DNA of 64,000 bases, taken from Achromobacter sp. MFA1 R4. Its GTDB lineage: Bacteria > Pseudomonadota > Gammaproteobacteria > Burkholderiales > Burkholderiaceae_B. Shown here one piece after another: positions 34,551 through 43,916 of the stretch (positions are counted from its first letter, which is position 1; the number at the start of each line of letters is the position of its first letter). The stretch lies in assembly GCF_900156745.1 (NCBI RefSeq), contig NZ_LT707065.1, forward strand, positions 744,001 through 808,000, in the 5' to 3' direction. Both the position numbers and the translations under genes were made by a program. Below the pieces are notes generated by a model. It was not told the origin of the DNA and did not search any database. It saw only the letters and a program-made list of their open reading frames with translations.

Positions 34551-36677
34551 ATGACCCGTTTATCCGATCTGCGATTCACGTTCTCGCCGGCGGCCGCCGG
34601 TGTGGACTTCGACGTCATCGAGTTCACGCTGGACGAAGCCTTGTCCGAGACCTTTGTGCTGCGCGTGGCGTTGTCCAGCTTCGATGCGGCCGTGGACTTT
34701 GGCGTGCTGCTGGACCAGCCCGCGCTCTTCACGATCTGGCGCGGGGATGCGCCTGTGCGCCACGTTCACGGCATCGTCACGGGCTTTGAACAAGGCGACA
34801 CGGGCTTTCGCCGCACCCGCTACCGCGCCGTGGTGGAACCCGCGCTGGCACGCGCGGGGCTGTGCTCCGACTGGCGCATCTTCCAGCAGCAATCGGTGCC
34901 GGAGATCCTTGGCCAGATCATCAAGTCCCACGGCATCACGGACTATGAACAGGTCACGACCCACGAACACCTGCCGCGCGAATACTGTGTCCAAGCCGGC
35001 GACACGGACCTGCGGTTCCTAGACCGGCTCGCGGCAGAGGAAGGATTCTTCTACCGCTTCGAACACACCGACAAGGGTCACCGACTGATCCACGGTGATC
35101 GCATCTACGTCCATGGCGCGATCGATGGCGGCCCGGTCATCTACAACCCCACGCCCGGCGGCGATCAACCTGAACCGGCCCTGCGCCGCTTCACCTATGC
35201 CGAACACGTGCGCACCGCGCGCCAGACGCAACGCGACTACACCTACACCCACCCGCAATACGACCAAGAGCATTCAGCTTTAGCGCGCGAACTGGATCAC
35301 CAGGATTCCCGCTACGAACGCTACGACTACCCCGGCCGCTACAAGCGCGACGAAGCCGGCAAGCCCTTCACCCACAGCCGCCTACTCGGTCTGCGCCGAG
35401 ACGCCCGCATGGCCCATGTCGAAGGCGACGACGCGCGCCTCGTGCCCGGCGTGGCGTTCGACCTGACCGGCCACCCGCGCGAAGACTGGAACCACGGCTG
35501 GCGCCCGGTGCGGATGCAACACCACGGCATCCAGCACACCAGCCAACAGGAAGACGGCGCAGACGCCGCACAAGGCACCCAATACCGCTACACCGCCGAC
35601 ATCGTGCCGGACAAGGTGGACTGGAAGCCGGAACCAGCCCTTAAACCCCGCATCGACGGCCCGCAGATCGCCTCGGTCGTGGGACCTGCCAACGAAGAAA
35701 TCTACTGCGACGCATACGGTCGCGTGAAGGTCCAGTTCCCCTGGGACCGATTGGGCAGGAACGACGAGCACAGCTCCTGCTGGATCCGCGTCTCGCAGAA
35801 CTGGGCGGGCGCGGCCTGGGGCCACATGGCCATCCCGCGCATCGGCCAGGAAGTGATCGTCGATTTCCTGGATGGCGACTGCGATCAGCCCATCATCACC
35901 GGACGCACTAATCGCGCGATCAACCTGCCGCCCTACGAATTGCCGCTGCACAAGACGCGGATGACGATCAAGAGCAAGTCGCACAAGGGCGATGGCTACA
36001 ACGAGCTGCGCTTCGAGGATGAACGGGATCGGGAAGAAATCTACGTCCACGCGCAGAAGGACCAGAACATCCACGTCAACCACAACGAATCCACCTTCAT
36101 CGGCAATGACCGCAGCGAACAGGTCCAGCACGACGAGACCATCGCCATCGGCCACGACCGCAAGGAAACGGTGGGCAATGACGAGCACGTCACCATCGGC
36201 AATGACAGGCGGCACAGCGTCACACAGGACGACTTTCTGGACATCGGCCGCAATCACGTCATCCGCACGGCCAAGGATCGGATCGAAGAGGTGGGGAACC
36301 ATCGGATCGACAAGACGACGGCCAATCACCTGAGGGATGTCGGCGGAAATGCCGAGCTGAGCGTGCAAGGGCACCATCGGCTTTCGGCGGGGAAAAGCAT
36401 CGATAGAAGAACTGCCCGCTACGAGCTCCAGACCAGCTACAGCACAGTACTCCGCGGCCCCGGCGGCACGATCACGATCGACGCGTCAGGCATCACGCTA
36501 GAGGGCATCGCCATCCACATTAAAGGCCCCATCAGCCAGGGCCGCGGCGCCGGCAATCAATTGAGCATGAAAGGGATTGCGGAGCAGGGGCGCGCCCTCA
36601 ATACCCTCTGCGCAATGCGCAGCGACGGCACATGCCCCCTGCAACATTGCCCCTGCGGTCGTTCCGGAGCGATCTGA
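34551..36677 (+). CDS. vgrG: T6SS spike protein VgrG (island 1)
   Basis: A 708-residue VgrG forming the trimeric puncturing tip. The gp27-like base occupies about 1-370, the gp5 OB-fold about 380-470 (VKVQFPWDRLGRNDEHSSCWIRVSQ over two strands, RIGQEVIVDFLDGDCDQPIITGR), and a beta-helix of GNDR/IGHD-type repeats about 505-610. A DUF2345-type end follows (LRGPGGTITIDASGITLEG), and then a cysteine-rich tail CAMRSDGTCPLQHCPCGRSG. Residues up to about 525 are almost identical to VgrG of island 2; beyond that they diverge. The stop overlaps the DUF4123 adaptor start by one base, suggesting the tail pairs with that adaptor. Confidence 0.97.
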   Translation: MTRLSDLRFTFSPAAAGVDFDVIEFTLDEALSETFVLRVALSSFDAAVDFGVLLDQPALFTIWRGDAPVRHVHGIVTGFEQGDTGFRRTRYRAVVEPALARAGLCSDWRIFQQQSVPEILGQIIKSHGITDYEQVTTHEHLPREYCVQAGDTDLRFLDRLAAEEGFFYRFEHTDKGHRLIHGDRIYVHGAIDGGPVIYNPTPGGDQPEPALRRFTYAEHVRTARQTQRDYTYTHPQYDQEHSALARELDHQDSRYERYDYPGRYKRDEAGKPFTHSRLLGLRRDARMAHVEGDDARLVPGVAFDLTGHPREDWNHGWRPVRMQHHGIQHTSQQEDGADAAQGTQYRYTADIVPDKVDWKPEPALKPRIDGPQIASVVGPANEEIYCDAYGRVKVQFPWDRLGRNDEHSSCWIRVSQNWAGAAWGHMAIPRIGQEVIVDFLDGDCDQPIITGRTNRAINLPPYELPLHKTRMTIKSKSHKGDGYNELRFEDERDREEIYVHAQKDQNIHVNHNESTFIGNDRSEQVQHDETIAIGHDRKETVGNDEHVTIGNDRRHSVTQDDFLDIGRNHVIRTAKDRIEEVGNHRIDKTTANHLRDVGGNAELSVQGHHRLSAGKSIDRRTARYELQTSYSTVLRGPGGTITIDASGITLEGIAIHIKGPISQGRGAGNQLSMKGIAEQGRALNTLCAMRSDGTCPLQHCPCGRSGAI

Positions 36678-37552
36678 TGACATTCCAGCGCACGACACCG
36701 GACGCCCTCGTGACGGACGTCCAACGACAGCCTCGTCTCTTCCTGCTATTGGACGGCGGCCTGGCACCCGGCCTGGAAGTCATGCTCAACACGCTGGATC
36801 ACCGCATCTGGCATGCGTGGATCTACAGCGAGACCGAATATGCAGCCCACCATCGCGACGGACCGCTCCTGGTGCAAGCCCGTGCAGATACGCCTCTGTT
36901 GCAAGCCTTCATGCAGGCCTGGCCCTCCAGGCACCTGGGCGGACTGCTGATGTCGGACCAATCCTTTGATGTTGTATTGGTTCATCTTCGCTGCCTGCGT
37001 CATGCCCGGTTGCCCGATGGCACGCAGTCACTGCTCCGGATTCATGATCCCCGCGCATCACGCGGTGTGATACAGGGTCTGGACGGTGATGCCATCGACG
37101 CGCTGCTCGGGCCAGTCGATCGCTGGTACTGGTGCGAGTGGAACGAAGGCAAGGGAGACTGGTATCGCGCCTTTCACAGCTCGCCTGGCCATGGGCACGC
37201 GGCAGACGCCCCGTTGGCGCTGACCGCCGAACGGCTTCAGGCGCTGCATTCGCAACAGATTGCGTATCGAGACACCCGCTTCGCGCGCCGCTTGTTGGCA
37301 GGCAACATCCCTGCCCTTGAACGTGTTGACGAGCACACCATGTTGACCTACGTACGTCGGCATTCCCTCGACGCCGCCACGCGCGGATTCGAGAACGATG
37401 AAGACATGTACGGTTTTCTTGAGGTCTATTTCCGATACCACGAGCAGCTGTTCGCCGACCATAGCCCCTTGGCACGCATCATGAGCCAATCGACCGTCCC
37501 CGCCTGGCGCCGCGTGCAGCAGGCCCACGCCTTCATGAAAGGAGCCGCGTGA
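36677..37552 (+). CDS. DUF4123 effector-loading adaptor (island 1)
   Basis: A 291-residue protein of the DUF4123 (Tap/TEC) adaptor family, which binds VgrG and loads the effector encoded next to it. It has the family opening (RLFLLLDGGLAPGLEVMLN), LLVQARADTPLLQAFMQAW and the LLRIHDPRASRGVIQGL segment preceding DRWYWCEWNE. It overlaps vgrG at its start and the effector at its stop (TGATG), so vgrG-adaptor-effector are translationally linked. It is not closely similar to the island 2 adaptor. Confidence 0.87.
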   Translation: MTFQRTTPDALVTDVQRQPRLFLLLDGGLAPGLEVMLNTLDHRIWHAWIYSETEYAAHHRDGPLLVQARADTPLLQAFMQAWPSRHLGGLLMSDQSFDVVLVHLRCLRHARLPDGTQSLLRIHDPRASRGVIQGLDGDAIDALLGPVDRWYWCEWNEGKGDWYRAFHSSPGHGHAADAPLALTAERLQALHSQQIAYRDTRFARRLLAGNIPALERVDEHTMLTYVRRHSLDAATRGFENDEDMYGFLEVYFRYHEQLFADHSPLARIMSQSTVPAWRRVQQAHAFMKGAA

Positions 37553-40377
37553 TGACCGCCATCACCAAGACGCCTCGGGAACTTAGCGCCTGTACCGCGA
37601 GCGGGGCCGCGCAATCGGCCCACAATTGCAGCAAGGTCATTCCCTTCTTTCCGCTCAGATACGCCGTCATGCCCGCCGCGAAAGCGGGATACGCATACAG
37701 TCACGCCAACCTGGAACGTCGCTTTCCCATCCTGAAAAACAGTCAGTACGTGCTGCGCGGCCTGCGCGACGACGACGGCTATCTATACATCTACGATCCG
37801 GACAATCGGGAACAGATACTGTGCTTCGTCTATCGCAGTCCGGACGGAGGGAGCAACAACGGGCAGCGTAGGCCGTCCCGCTTTCAGCGACTTCAATTCG
37901 ACGGGGAGTTTCGCGCCACGGGCTTGGTGGGGGAGTCTCTTCCCTTTCCCTACATTCCTGCCTATGACCACGCCCCGAAGACAGTCGTGATCTGGTTTGC
38001 CGACACATTACTCAGTCCGAACAAGCTTGCAGCCATCCAAGGCAACGACAAAGACACGCTTACCACGCTGGGAACGTCGATCAACCTGACGCCGTGGCTC
38101 GACGCGTTCTTCGCCGACTCGAGCCCTAAAGAGGCCCCCGGCGTCAAGCATACGCTGCGCATCGAGGACATCGCGGAACAGCAAGCCATCGGTCTCGACG
38201 GCAACATAGTTCAGTGGTCCGAGTATCCCAACGGAGCGCTTATGCCCTCCGCTGCCGACATGGCCATGGCCCAAGGGGTCGGAAGCGCACGGCTGGCGGT
38301 GGTGTTGCACGATCCGGTAGGCCTGGCCAGCGAACTGAATCACCGCATCGACGCCGTACTGCGGCAATGGAACAACTACAACGAACACGCCGCGCGTCTG
38401 CGCTGGGTCAGCGACGCGATTGAAGCGCTTGGCAATAATCTAGCCAGAGAGACGGAGCTTCAAACATTCTCGAACGACGCGATCGGCACCGCGCTGCCGC
38501 CCGGAGCAACCGGCGGCGCAGCCAACGAAGCGCGTGACTACGCCTACAAAAGAGGTCTCGCAGCCAAGCGGGAGTTATTCACGGAATCCGTTGACCAAAA
38601 GGCGCGGTCGGCGTTCCTTGAGAACGATGGATCGACCGTGGCGCACTTCCAGCAACAACTCGACATTGCGTCCGCGGACCTCGAACCGTGGGGACTCATC
38701 TACACCGGACCCGGCGCGTTGTCGGCGACGATAATCAGTCTTTACGACTGGAAGGACCCCACCAACTTCAAGGCCGGACGCGCAGCGGTGGTGCGTACGC
38801 AGTACGGGTTGACGTGCTGCGCATCAGGCACACAGGCGCTCGCACAACAACTGACGCCGAGCGGACCGCGTGACGGCACGCTGTTGGCCTATGCTCTGAT
38901 GGGGCATCCCAAGATCAGCGCCTGGGCAGCAACGCGACAGATCCTTGAGACTACGACCGACCACCTGGCCAGCCAAGCGCTGAAGGATCTCAATGTCCTT
39001 GTCCAGGAGTTACAGCCCGACGCGGCATCCAGGCAGCTCTCTGCCTTGACCATGCTGGGGTTGATGAAAGGGCAGCAGCCGATGGCGGCGCAATCCCTAT
39101 GGAGCAGTCGGTATGCCGCGTTGTTCGAGGCCGCCGAAGGGCGATTGGCCATTCCCGGAGAAATCGCCACGCGCGACGTGCCCGAATTGCTTCGGCAAGA
39201 GGCGAAGCTTCAAGGGACTGTCAAGTTCCGACTAAGCGCACTCGCTCGAGGCGCGAAAGATCACATCACTGTGATTCGCCTTGCGACTGTCCTGGATGAA
39301 GCAGGGCTTTCCCGCGTCGGAGAACTTACGCCCGGCCTGACGCCAAAACTGTCTATGTGGCACGGAACGAAATTGGGACTGGGCGGGCTTAGCGTGCTTG
39401 CCTCAATTACGAACACCGCTACTGCGCTGAATCAGTTCACGGCGGCCGATCAGTCGGCCCTGGTCAATTCTCTGAATGTCACGGGAAATCTATTAGGCAT
39501 GGGGGGCGCTGGAAAAGCGTTGACGGCAGCCGTGCTGAATCGGCAGCGGGATATGGCTATGTTGCGAGGCAAGAAATCAGAAGCTGAGGTGCTGAAGACG
39601 TTGGCCAACAAGGCAGATCGGTGGGCTATCAGTTTGACCGCGGCCGCAGCGTTGGCTACGGCATTAAAGGACTCCATAGCGCTGCGTCAACAAGGACAGC
39701 AGCAGCGCACGGTCGCCGCCATTGGTGTAGCGATTCAGATCGCGTCCGGAGGCGTAGGTGTTGCTCACGTCTTCGCAAAGATATGGGCAGAAAGACTAAC
39801 GCAAGGGGGAGCCACTGTCGCCATACAAGCTACTGGAAGAGCGGTACTGCTCAGCACGATGGGACGGGCGGCGATATGGTTTGCCGACGCACCGGTAGCC
39901 TTGATCATTACGGCGCTACAACTGGCCTACACATGGAATCAGTCCCGTGTCGAAAGGGCCAAAGTAACCGACTGGATCAAGCAGGGATGTCTGGGACTTG
40001 ATTCCACCTTTGATGGCGCGACGGAGCAGAAAGCCTACTACCAGCTTTTCCTGACGCCCAAGATCGACGCCAGCTATCGATTCGGCAACATTGTGCTCGA
40101 CGGAATAGCGCCACGATTTGGACCGTCGCGCCCACAGCGCGAAGTCGTGGTCCTGTTGCCGGGGTGGAGGCCACAAGTCAGCGCGTACACAGTTTCGCAG
40201 CATGTGGTGTTCGGACTAATGACAGAAAGCGTCATTGATGATCCAGCCAAGGTGGAGGTCAAGAGCGGAAACGGCTACCTGCGATTGGACGCACACAACC
40301 TGACGGGCAATACCGCGGTGCGCTACTGGCCTAACGGCTTTACGCAACCGGATCTGATACTGGAGATGATCAATTGA
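37552..40377 (+). CDS. VasX-like T6SS membrane-active effector (island 1)
   Basis: A 941-residue protein with a VasX N-terminal region (about 25-190: VIPFFPLRYAVMP, ANLERRFPILKNSQYVLRGLR, DDGYLYIYDPDNREQ), a helical middle, and a cluster of hydrophobic segments near 620-800 (GLGGLSVLASITNTATALN; ISLTAAAALATAL; TVAAIGVAIQIASGGVGVAHV; APVALIITALQLAYTW). VasX-type effectors permeabilise target membranes. Unlike the island 2 effector it continues about 115 residues past the last helix into a probable beta-rich domain (VVVLLPGWRPQVS...). The last 1.2 kb is visibly less GC-rich. It follows the DUF4123 adaptor and overlaps the immunity gene. Pore formation is inferred from family. Confidence 0.82.
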   Translation: MTAITKTPRELSACTASGAAQSAHNCSKVIPFFPLRYAVMPAAKAGYAYSHANLERRFPILKNSQYVLRGLRDDDGYLYIYDPDNREQILCFVYRSPDGGSNNGQRRPSRFQRLQFDGEFRATGLVGESLPFPYIPAYDHAPKTVVIWFADTLLSPNKLAAIQGNDKDTLTTLGTSINLTPWLDAFFADSSPKEAPGVKHTLRIEDIAEQQAIGLDGNIVQWSEYPNGALMPSAADMAMAQGVGSARLAVVLHDPVGLASELNHRIDAVLRQWNNYNEHAARLRWVSDAIEALGNNLARETELQTFSNDAIGTALPPGATGGAANEARDYAYKRGLAAKRELFTESVDQKARSAFLENDGSTVAHFQQQLDIASADLEPWGLIYTGPGALSATIISLYDWKDPTNFKAGRAAVVRTQYGLTCCASGTQALAQQLTPSGPRDGTLLAYALMGHPKISAWAATRQILETTTDHLASQALKDLNVLVQELQPDAASRQLSALTMLGLMKGQQPMAAQSLWSSRYAALFEAAEGRLAIPGEIATRDVPELLRQEAKLQGTVKFRLSALARGAKDHITVIRLATVLDEAGLSRVGELTPGLTPKLSMWHGTKLGLGGLSVLASITNTATALNQFTAADQSALVNSLNVTGNLLGMGGAGKALTAAVLNRQRDMAMLRGKKSEAEVLKTLANKADRWAISLTAAAALATALKDSIALRQQGQQQRTVAAIGVAIQIASGGVGVAHVFAKIWAERLTQGGATVAIQATGRAVLLSTMGRAAIWFADAPVALIITALQLAYTWNQSRVERAKVTDWIKQGCLGLDSTFDGATEQKAYYQLFLTPKIDASYRFGNIVLDGIAPRFGPSRPQREVVVLLPGWRPQVSAYTVSQHVVFGLMTESVIDDPAKVEVKSGNGYLRLDAHNLTGNTAVRYWPNGFTQPDLILEMIN

Positions 40378-41354
40378 CACCTTCGCCGGAACCCGTCCTC
40401 ACCTTTGAAGCGATGCTTGACAATCTCAAGCGGGCCCCCAACTGGCAGCACCTTCCTGATATTCGCGTGGCGATGTGGCCAAGTCAGGTTAGCTTTGGAG
40501 ACGATTTGTCCGACGCAACGCTGTTCAACGATCGCTATATGGAAAGCCGGGCTTTTGTCGGAAAGATGGCCTTCGCACTTTATTTGACTTGCGGCGCGTT
40601 TCTTGCGACAGCGATCTTCTCAGTCATCGCGATTACGTGCGACATGCTAACGAACAGGGATTGGCGAGAAATAGTATCCCTCAACTGGATGCTGACCTTG
40701 TTCTCAATCCTCATGTTCTTTCTTGCCTATGGATTGTTCAAGCTTGAACCCATTTGCGTTCGGTTCAATCGGCAAGCGCAACTCGTTCATATTTATCAGC
40801 GGCCTGGCGAAGCAATGACGTCGCTTTGGCGGGAGGTCCATCCCTTCACCAAGTTCAGCCCCTCAGGAGAAGGGCAGCTCTCACTCAAACTGATATTCCG
40901 AACAAGCCCGACGGACTTGGCGATGGCTCCCGGCGCCTTCGACTTGGGCGATGAATCGGCCCTCGTGGACAACCTTACCCGCCTGGAATTCCTGCGCCGC
41001 TACATGGCCGAAGGTCTCTCCGCCATTCAACCCGATCCCCAGCGCACCGCCAACCCACCCAGCGGATTCACAAGATCCGTCACCTTCAAGGACGACGGCC
41101 TGATCAACTTTCTACTCGCGAAACTGGTCGTCCTTCCCGCCTACTACCTGGCCGGTGGCCCGTTGATCGACCGCTACCTGCTGCGACGCGCGGCGAATCT
41201 CCAATGGCCCGCCGAGGTCGAGCAGCTCTGTTCCCCGGGCGCGGATCTCAGCGGCTATGACACGACGCCAGTTCAAGCGCACCCGGACATCTTTTACCGC
41301 TTCAACGGCCGAGGTTTTGACCTCGTCGATATCCATGGGAATGTGCTCGGCTGA
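40374..41354 (+). CDS. Probable membrane immunity protein, DUF6708-like (island 1)
   Basis: A 326-residue protein with two adjacent N-terminal transmembrane helices (about 64-88 and 103-125) and a third hydrophobic stretch near 245-262. The middle (LEPICVRFNRQAQLVHIYQRPG; LTRLEFLRRYMAEG) resembles the two immunity proteins of island 2. It begins with TTG overlapping the effector stop (TTGA), a coupling expected for an immunity gene; the next ATG is 13 codons on. It probably neutralises the VasX-like effector in the inner membrane, as TsiV2 does for VasX. Function is inferred from position and topology. Confidence 0.72.
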   Translation: MTPSPEPVLTFEAMLDNLKRAPNWQHLPDIRVAMWPSQVSFGDDLSDATLFNDRYMESRAFVGKMAFALYLTCGAFLATAIFSVIAITCDMLTNRDWREIVSLNWMLTLFSILMFFLAYGLFKLEPICVRFNRQAQLVHIYQRPGEAMTSLWREVHPFTKFSPSGEGQLSLKLIFRTSPTDLAMAPGAFDLGDESALVDNLTRLEFLRRYMAEGLSAIQPDPQRTANPPSGFTRSVTFKDDGLINFLLAKLVVLPAYYLAGGPLIDRYLLRRAANLQWPAEVEQLCSPGADLSGYDTTPVQAHPDIFYRFNGRGFDLVDIHGNVLG

Positions 41355-41430
41355 ACCACAAGGCAAACAGCCCCACCCTTTCCTATGCCCCCGCGTTTCC
41401 TTTCCCCCCATCCCTACAGGAGCCTCCCCC

Positions 41431-41688
41431 ATGCAACCCGTCGTCCTGGTCGGCCATCGTCACACCTGTCCCACCCACGGCCCCGGCACCGTGATCACCG
41501 GCGCCGAACATGCCCACGTCAACGGCCGCCCCATTGCGCGCGTCGGCGACCAGATCAGTTGCGGCGCGGTGATCGTCACCGGGTCGTCGACGGCCACGCT
41601 GGAAGGCCGGGCCGTGGCGCGGCAGGGTGATACCACCAGCCACGGTGGCGTGTTGATCGAAGGAGAAGCGGGTTGGCTGGTGGATTGA
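41431..41688 (+). CDS. PAAR-domain T6SS spike-tip protein
   Basis: An 85-residue single-domain PAAR protein that caps the VgrG trimer with a metal-stabilised point. Repeats VITGAEHAHVNGRPIARVGDQISCG and VITGSSTATLEGRAVARQGD are spread over the domain; His12, Cys14, His16 and Cys49 with His67 are candidate metal ligands. AGGAG stands upstream of the ATG. Only island 1 has a PAAR gene, so it may serve both VgrGs. Confidence 0.92.
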   Translation: MQPVVLVGHRHTCPTHGPGTVITGAEHAHVNGRPIARVGDQISCGAVIVTGSSTATLEGRAVARQGDTTSHGGVLIEGEAGWLVD

Positions 41689-41739
41689 GCGTGCAGCGCC
41701 GATGACGCGTCAAACCGCCGCGCAACGCGCTCCCCCGCG

Positions 41740-43872
41740 TCAGAACCGATACGTCGCCCCCACCCCCACCCCCGCATTGCGCCCCGGCGCCGGTTCGTAA
41801 TAGCGGCCGTTGGCTTCATTGACGATGACGGAGCCGGCATAGTCGCGGTCGAAAAGGTTGTCGACGCGGGCATAGGCGTTGAGCGTCCACGGGCCGATGC
41901 GCTTGGCGTAGCCGACGCTGGCCGCCGCCACGAAGTAGCCGGGCGCGTCCGCGTCGTTGGCGTCGTTGACGTAGATCTTGCTCAGGTAACGGCCTTCGAC
42001 CGAGGCCTGCCAGCCCTCGGGTGGAGCCCAGGCGAGCGACGCGTAGGCGGCCTGGCGGGCGATACCGGGGATCTTGTTGCCGGCGCGGATGTCGCCGCCG
42101 CTGTCATCGGCGTAGCGCGCGTTGAGCAGGGTATAGGCGATCTGCGTGCGCCAATGCCGTCCGAACTCGCCGGACCAGCTCAGTTCCAAGCCGTCGCGGC
42201 GGGTGCGGCCGGCGTTCTGGTAGCTGGTGCGTCCGCCGAAGCTGCCGGCGGACACGATCTCGTCGTCGGTGCGGGTGTGGAACACCGCGGCCGTCAGCAG
42301 GCCGCCCGCCGTGCGCGCCTTGATGCCGGCCTCCAGGTTGGTGCTCACGGCGGGCATCAGGCCGAAGTTCAGCCCCGGGTCGCCGCCGGGCCGGTAGGAG
42401 ATCTCGTTCAGGGTGGGCGTTTCGAAGCCGCGGCCATACGATGTGTAGACGCTGACGTCGTCGTTGACGGCGTAGCGCAGCGCGGCGACGGGCAGCGCCT
42501 TGCGGTAACGCGCGCTGCCGCTGTCGTCGGCGTTGCCGGCGGCGATGTAGTGGTCGTCGGAGTCGAAGCGGACCGTGCTGTAGCGCAGGCCGGCATCCAG
42601 CGTCCAGCGCTCGGCAAAGTTCCAGGAGGCCTGGGCGTAGGGATCGGCGTTGTAGACGCGATTGGTCTCGTCACGGCGCAGCATGCCTCGCACGCCCAGT
42701 TGCTGGCCAGGCCCCGAGCCGATGAAGTTCTGATAGCCCTTGCGGTCTTCGCGCATCGCGTCGTAGGAGAAGCCGCCGATCAGGGTCAGCGGACGGCCGG
42801 CCAGGTCCAGTTCGGAGGTCCAGCGCACGTCCGCCCCGCCGTACTGGCGTTTCAGGTCGATGACACCGCCGGCCTGCGTGGGCGGGCGCTGCACGGCGGG
42901 CGGGATCGACTGGTATTGCGCCGTGTCGCGCTGGCCGTAATAAAGCATCACGCGCAGCGCGTTGCGGCCATCCACCTGGTGGTCGAAGATCAGGCCGCCC
43001 TGCGTCTGCTTGACGGTCTTGCGCGTGTTGTACTGCTCGGCGATGGGCGCGCTGCGCGGGTCGTCCTGGAATTGCTGGTAGGTCAGGCCAAGCGGATCCT
43101 GCGCCGTCAGGTCGACGCTGTTGACGATGAGGGTCAGGCGGCTGTCGTCGTTGAGCTGCAGCCCCAGCTTTGCGTTGCCCAGGTTCTTGCGGGCGGCGCT
43201 GTGGTCGCGGTAGCCCTCGGTGGTGAAGCGCGAAAGGTCCAGGACGTAATCCAGTTGACCGGCGCCCGTGCCCGCAACGCCGCTCGCCAGGGCGCCATAG
43301 CGCCACGTGCCGTAGCTGCCGCCCCAGCCGCTGGCCGTGAGTTCGGGCGGATCGGCGCCGTCCTGCGTGAAGACCTGGATGACGCCGCCTGACGAATTGC
43401 CATACAGCGCCGAAAACGGCCCGCGCAAGACCTCGACACGGTCGATGGAGCCAATGTCGATGTTGGACGTCTGGCCCTGTCCGTCCGGCATCGTCGCGGG
43501 AATGCCGTCCACATACAGGCGCACGCCGCGCACGCCGAAGGTGGATCGCGCGCCGAAGCCGCGGCTGGAGATCTGCAGGTCCTGCGCGTAGTTCTGGCGA
43601 TTCTGGATCTGCAGGCCCGGCACGCCCGCCAAGCCTTCCGACAGGTTGATGCCCGGCTGCTGCCAGCGCATGGCGCGGCCTTGGACAATGTCCACCGAGG
43701 CCGGCGTGTCCAGTACGGCCGTGCCCAGCCGCGTGCCGGTGACGACGACCGGGGTGAGCGTCTGCGCCTGCGATTGCGCTTGCGCGAAAGCGGGTGCGGC
43801 CGGCGCCAGCGCCAGGATCGTGCTGGCCGTCCACCGCCAAGGTCCACCGTCCCGCCATTGCCGCTGCGCCAA
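41740..43872 (-). CDS. TonB-dependent outer-membrane receptor
   Basis: A 710-residue receptor without an STN domain: signal to about residue 31 (FAQAQ), TonB box near LTPVVVTGTRLG, plug (about 40-165, with ISSRGFGARSTFGVRGVRLYVDGIPA and EVLRGPFSALYGNSSGG) and a barrel ending VGVGATYRF. Closest in pattern to FecA/iron-type receptors (PPELTASGWGGSYGTWR), so a ferric-chelate ligand is likely but unproven. The start codon is TTG: AGGAG lies 6 nt upstream and no better start exists. It is divergent from slyX with only 44 bp between the genes. I see no clear Fur box. Confidence 0.87.
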   Translation of the reverse strand: MAQRQWRDGGPWRWTASTILALAPAAPAFAQAQSQAQTLTPVVVTGTRLGTAVLDTPASVDIVQGRAMRWQQPGINLSEGLAGVPGLQIQNRQNYAQDLQISSRGFGARSTFGVRGVRLYVDGIPATMPDGQGQTSNIDIGSIDRVEVLRGPFSALYGNSSGGVIQVFTQDGADPPELTASGWGGSYGTWRYGALASGVAGTGAGQLDYVLDLSRFTTEGYRDHSAARKNLGNAKLGLQLNDDSRLTLIVNSVDLTAQDPLGLTYQQFQDDPRSAPIAEQYNTRKTVKQTQGGLIFDHQVDGRNALRVMLYYGQRDTAQYQSIPPAVQRPPTQAGGVIDLKRQYGGADVRWTSELDLAGRPLTLIGGFSYDAMREDRKGYQNFIGSGPGQQLGVRGMLRRDETNRVYNADPYAQASWNFAERWTLDAGLRYSTVRFDSDDHYIAAGNADDSGSARYRKALPVAALRYAVNDDVSVYTSYGRGFETPTLNEISYRPGGDPGLNFGLMPAVSTNLEAGIKARTAGGLLTAAVFHTRTDDEIVSAGSFGGRTSYQNAGRTRRDGLELSWSGEFGRHWRTQIAYTLLNARYADDSGGDIRAGNKIPGIARQAAYASLAWAPPEGWQASVEGRYLSKIYVNDANDADAPGYFVAAASVGYAKRIGPWTLNAYARVDNLFDRDYAGSVIVNEANGRYYEPAPGRNAGVGVGATYRF

Positions 43873-43916
43873 ACTTCTCTCCTGTGCTGGAGCGGGAATA
43901 GGTTCTAATACCCGCC

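Larger units (their letters stand above)
33566..36125 (+). repeat. Duplicated T6SS front end, copy 1 (leader-hcp-spacer-vgrG)
   Basis: About 2.56 kb is repeated at 45643-48201 with a constant offset of 12,076 (12,077 before one indel in the leader). Hcp differs at 2 of 172 residues. Two stretches are nearly perfect: 34287-34582 (one mismatch, at 34513) and 35571-36125 (555 bp, no mismatch found by eye). Similarity stops abruptly at 36126 inside vgrG, beyond which the islands carry different tails and payloads. Confidence 0.95.
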
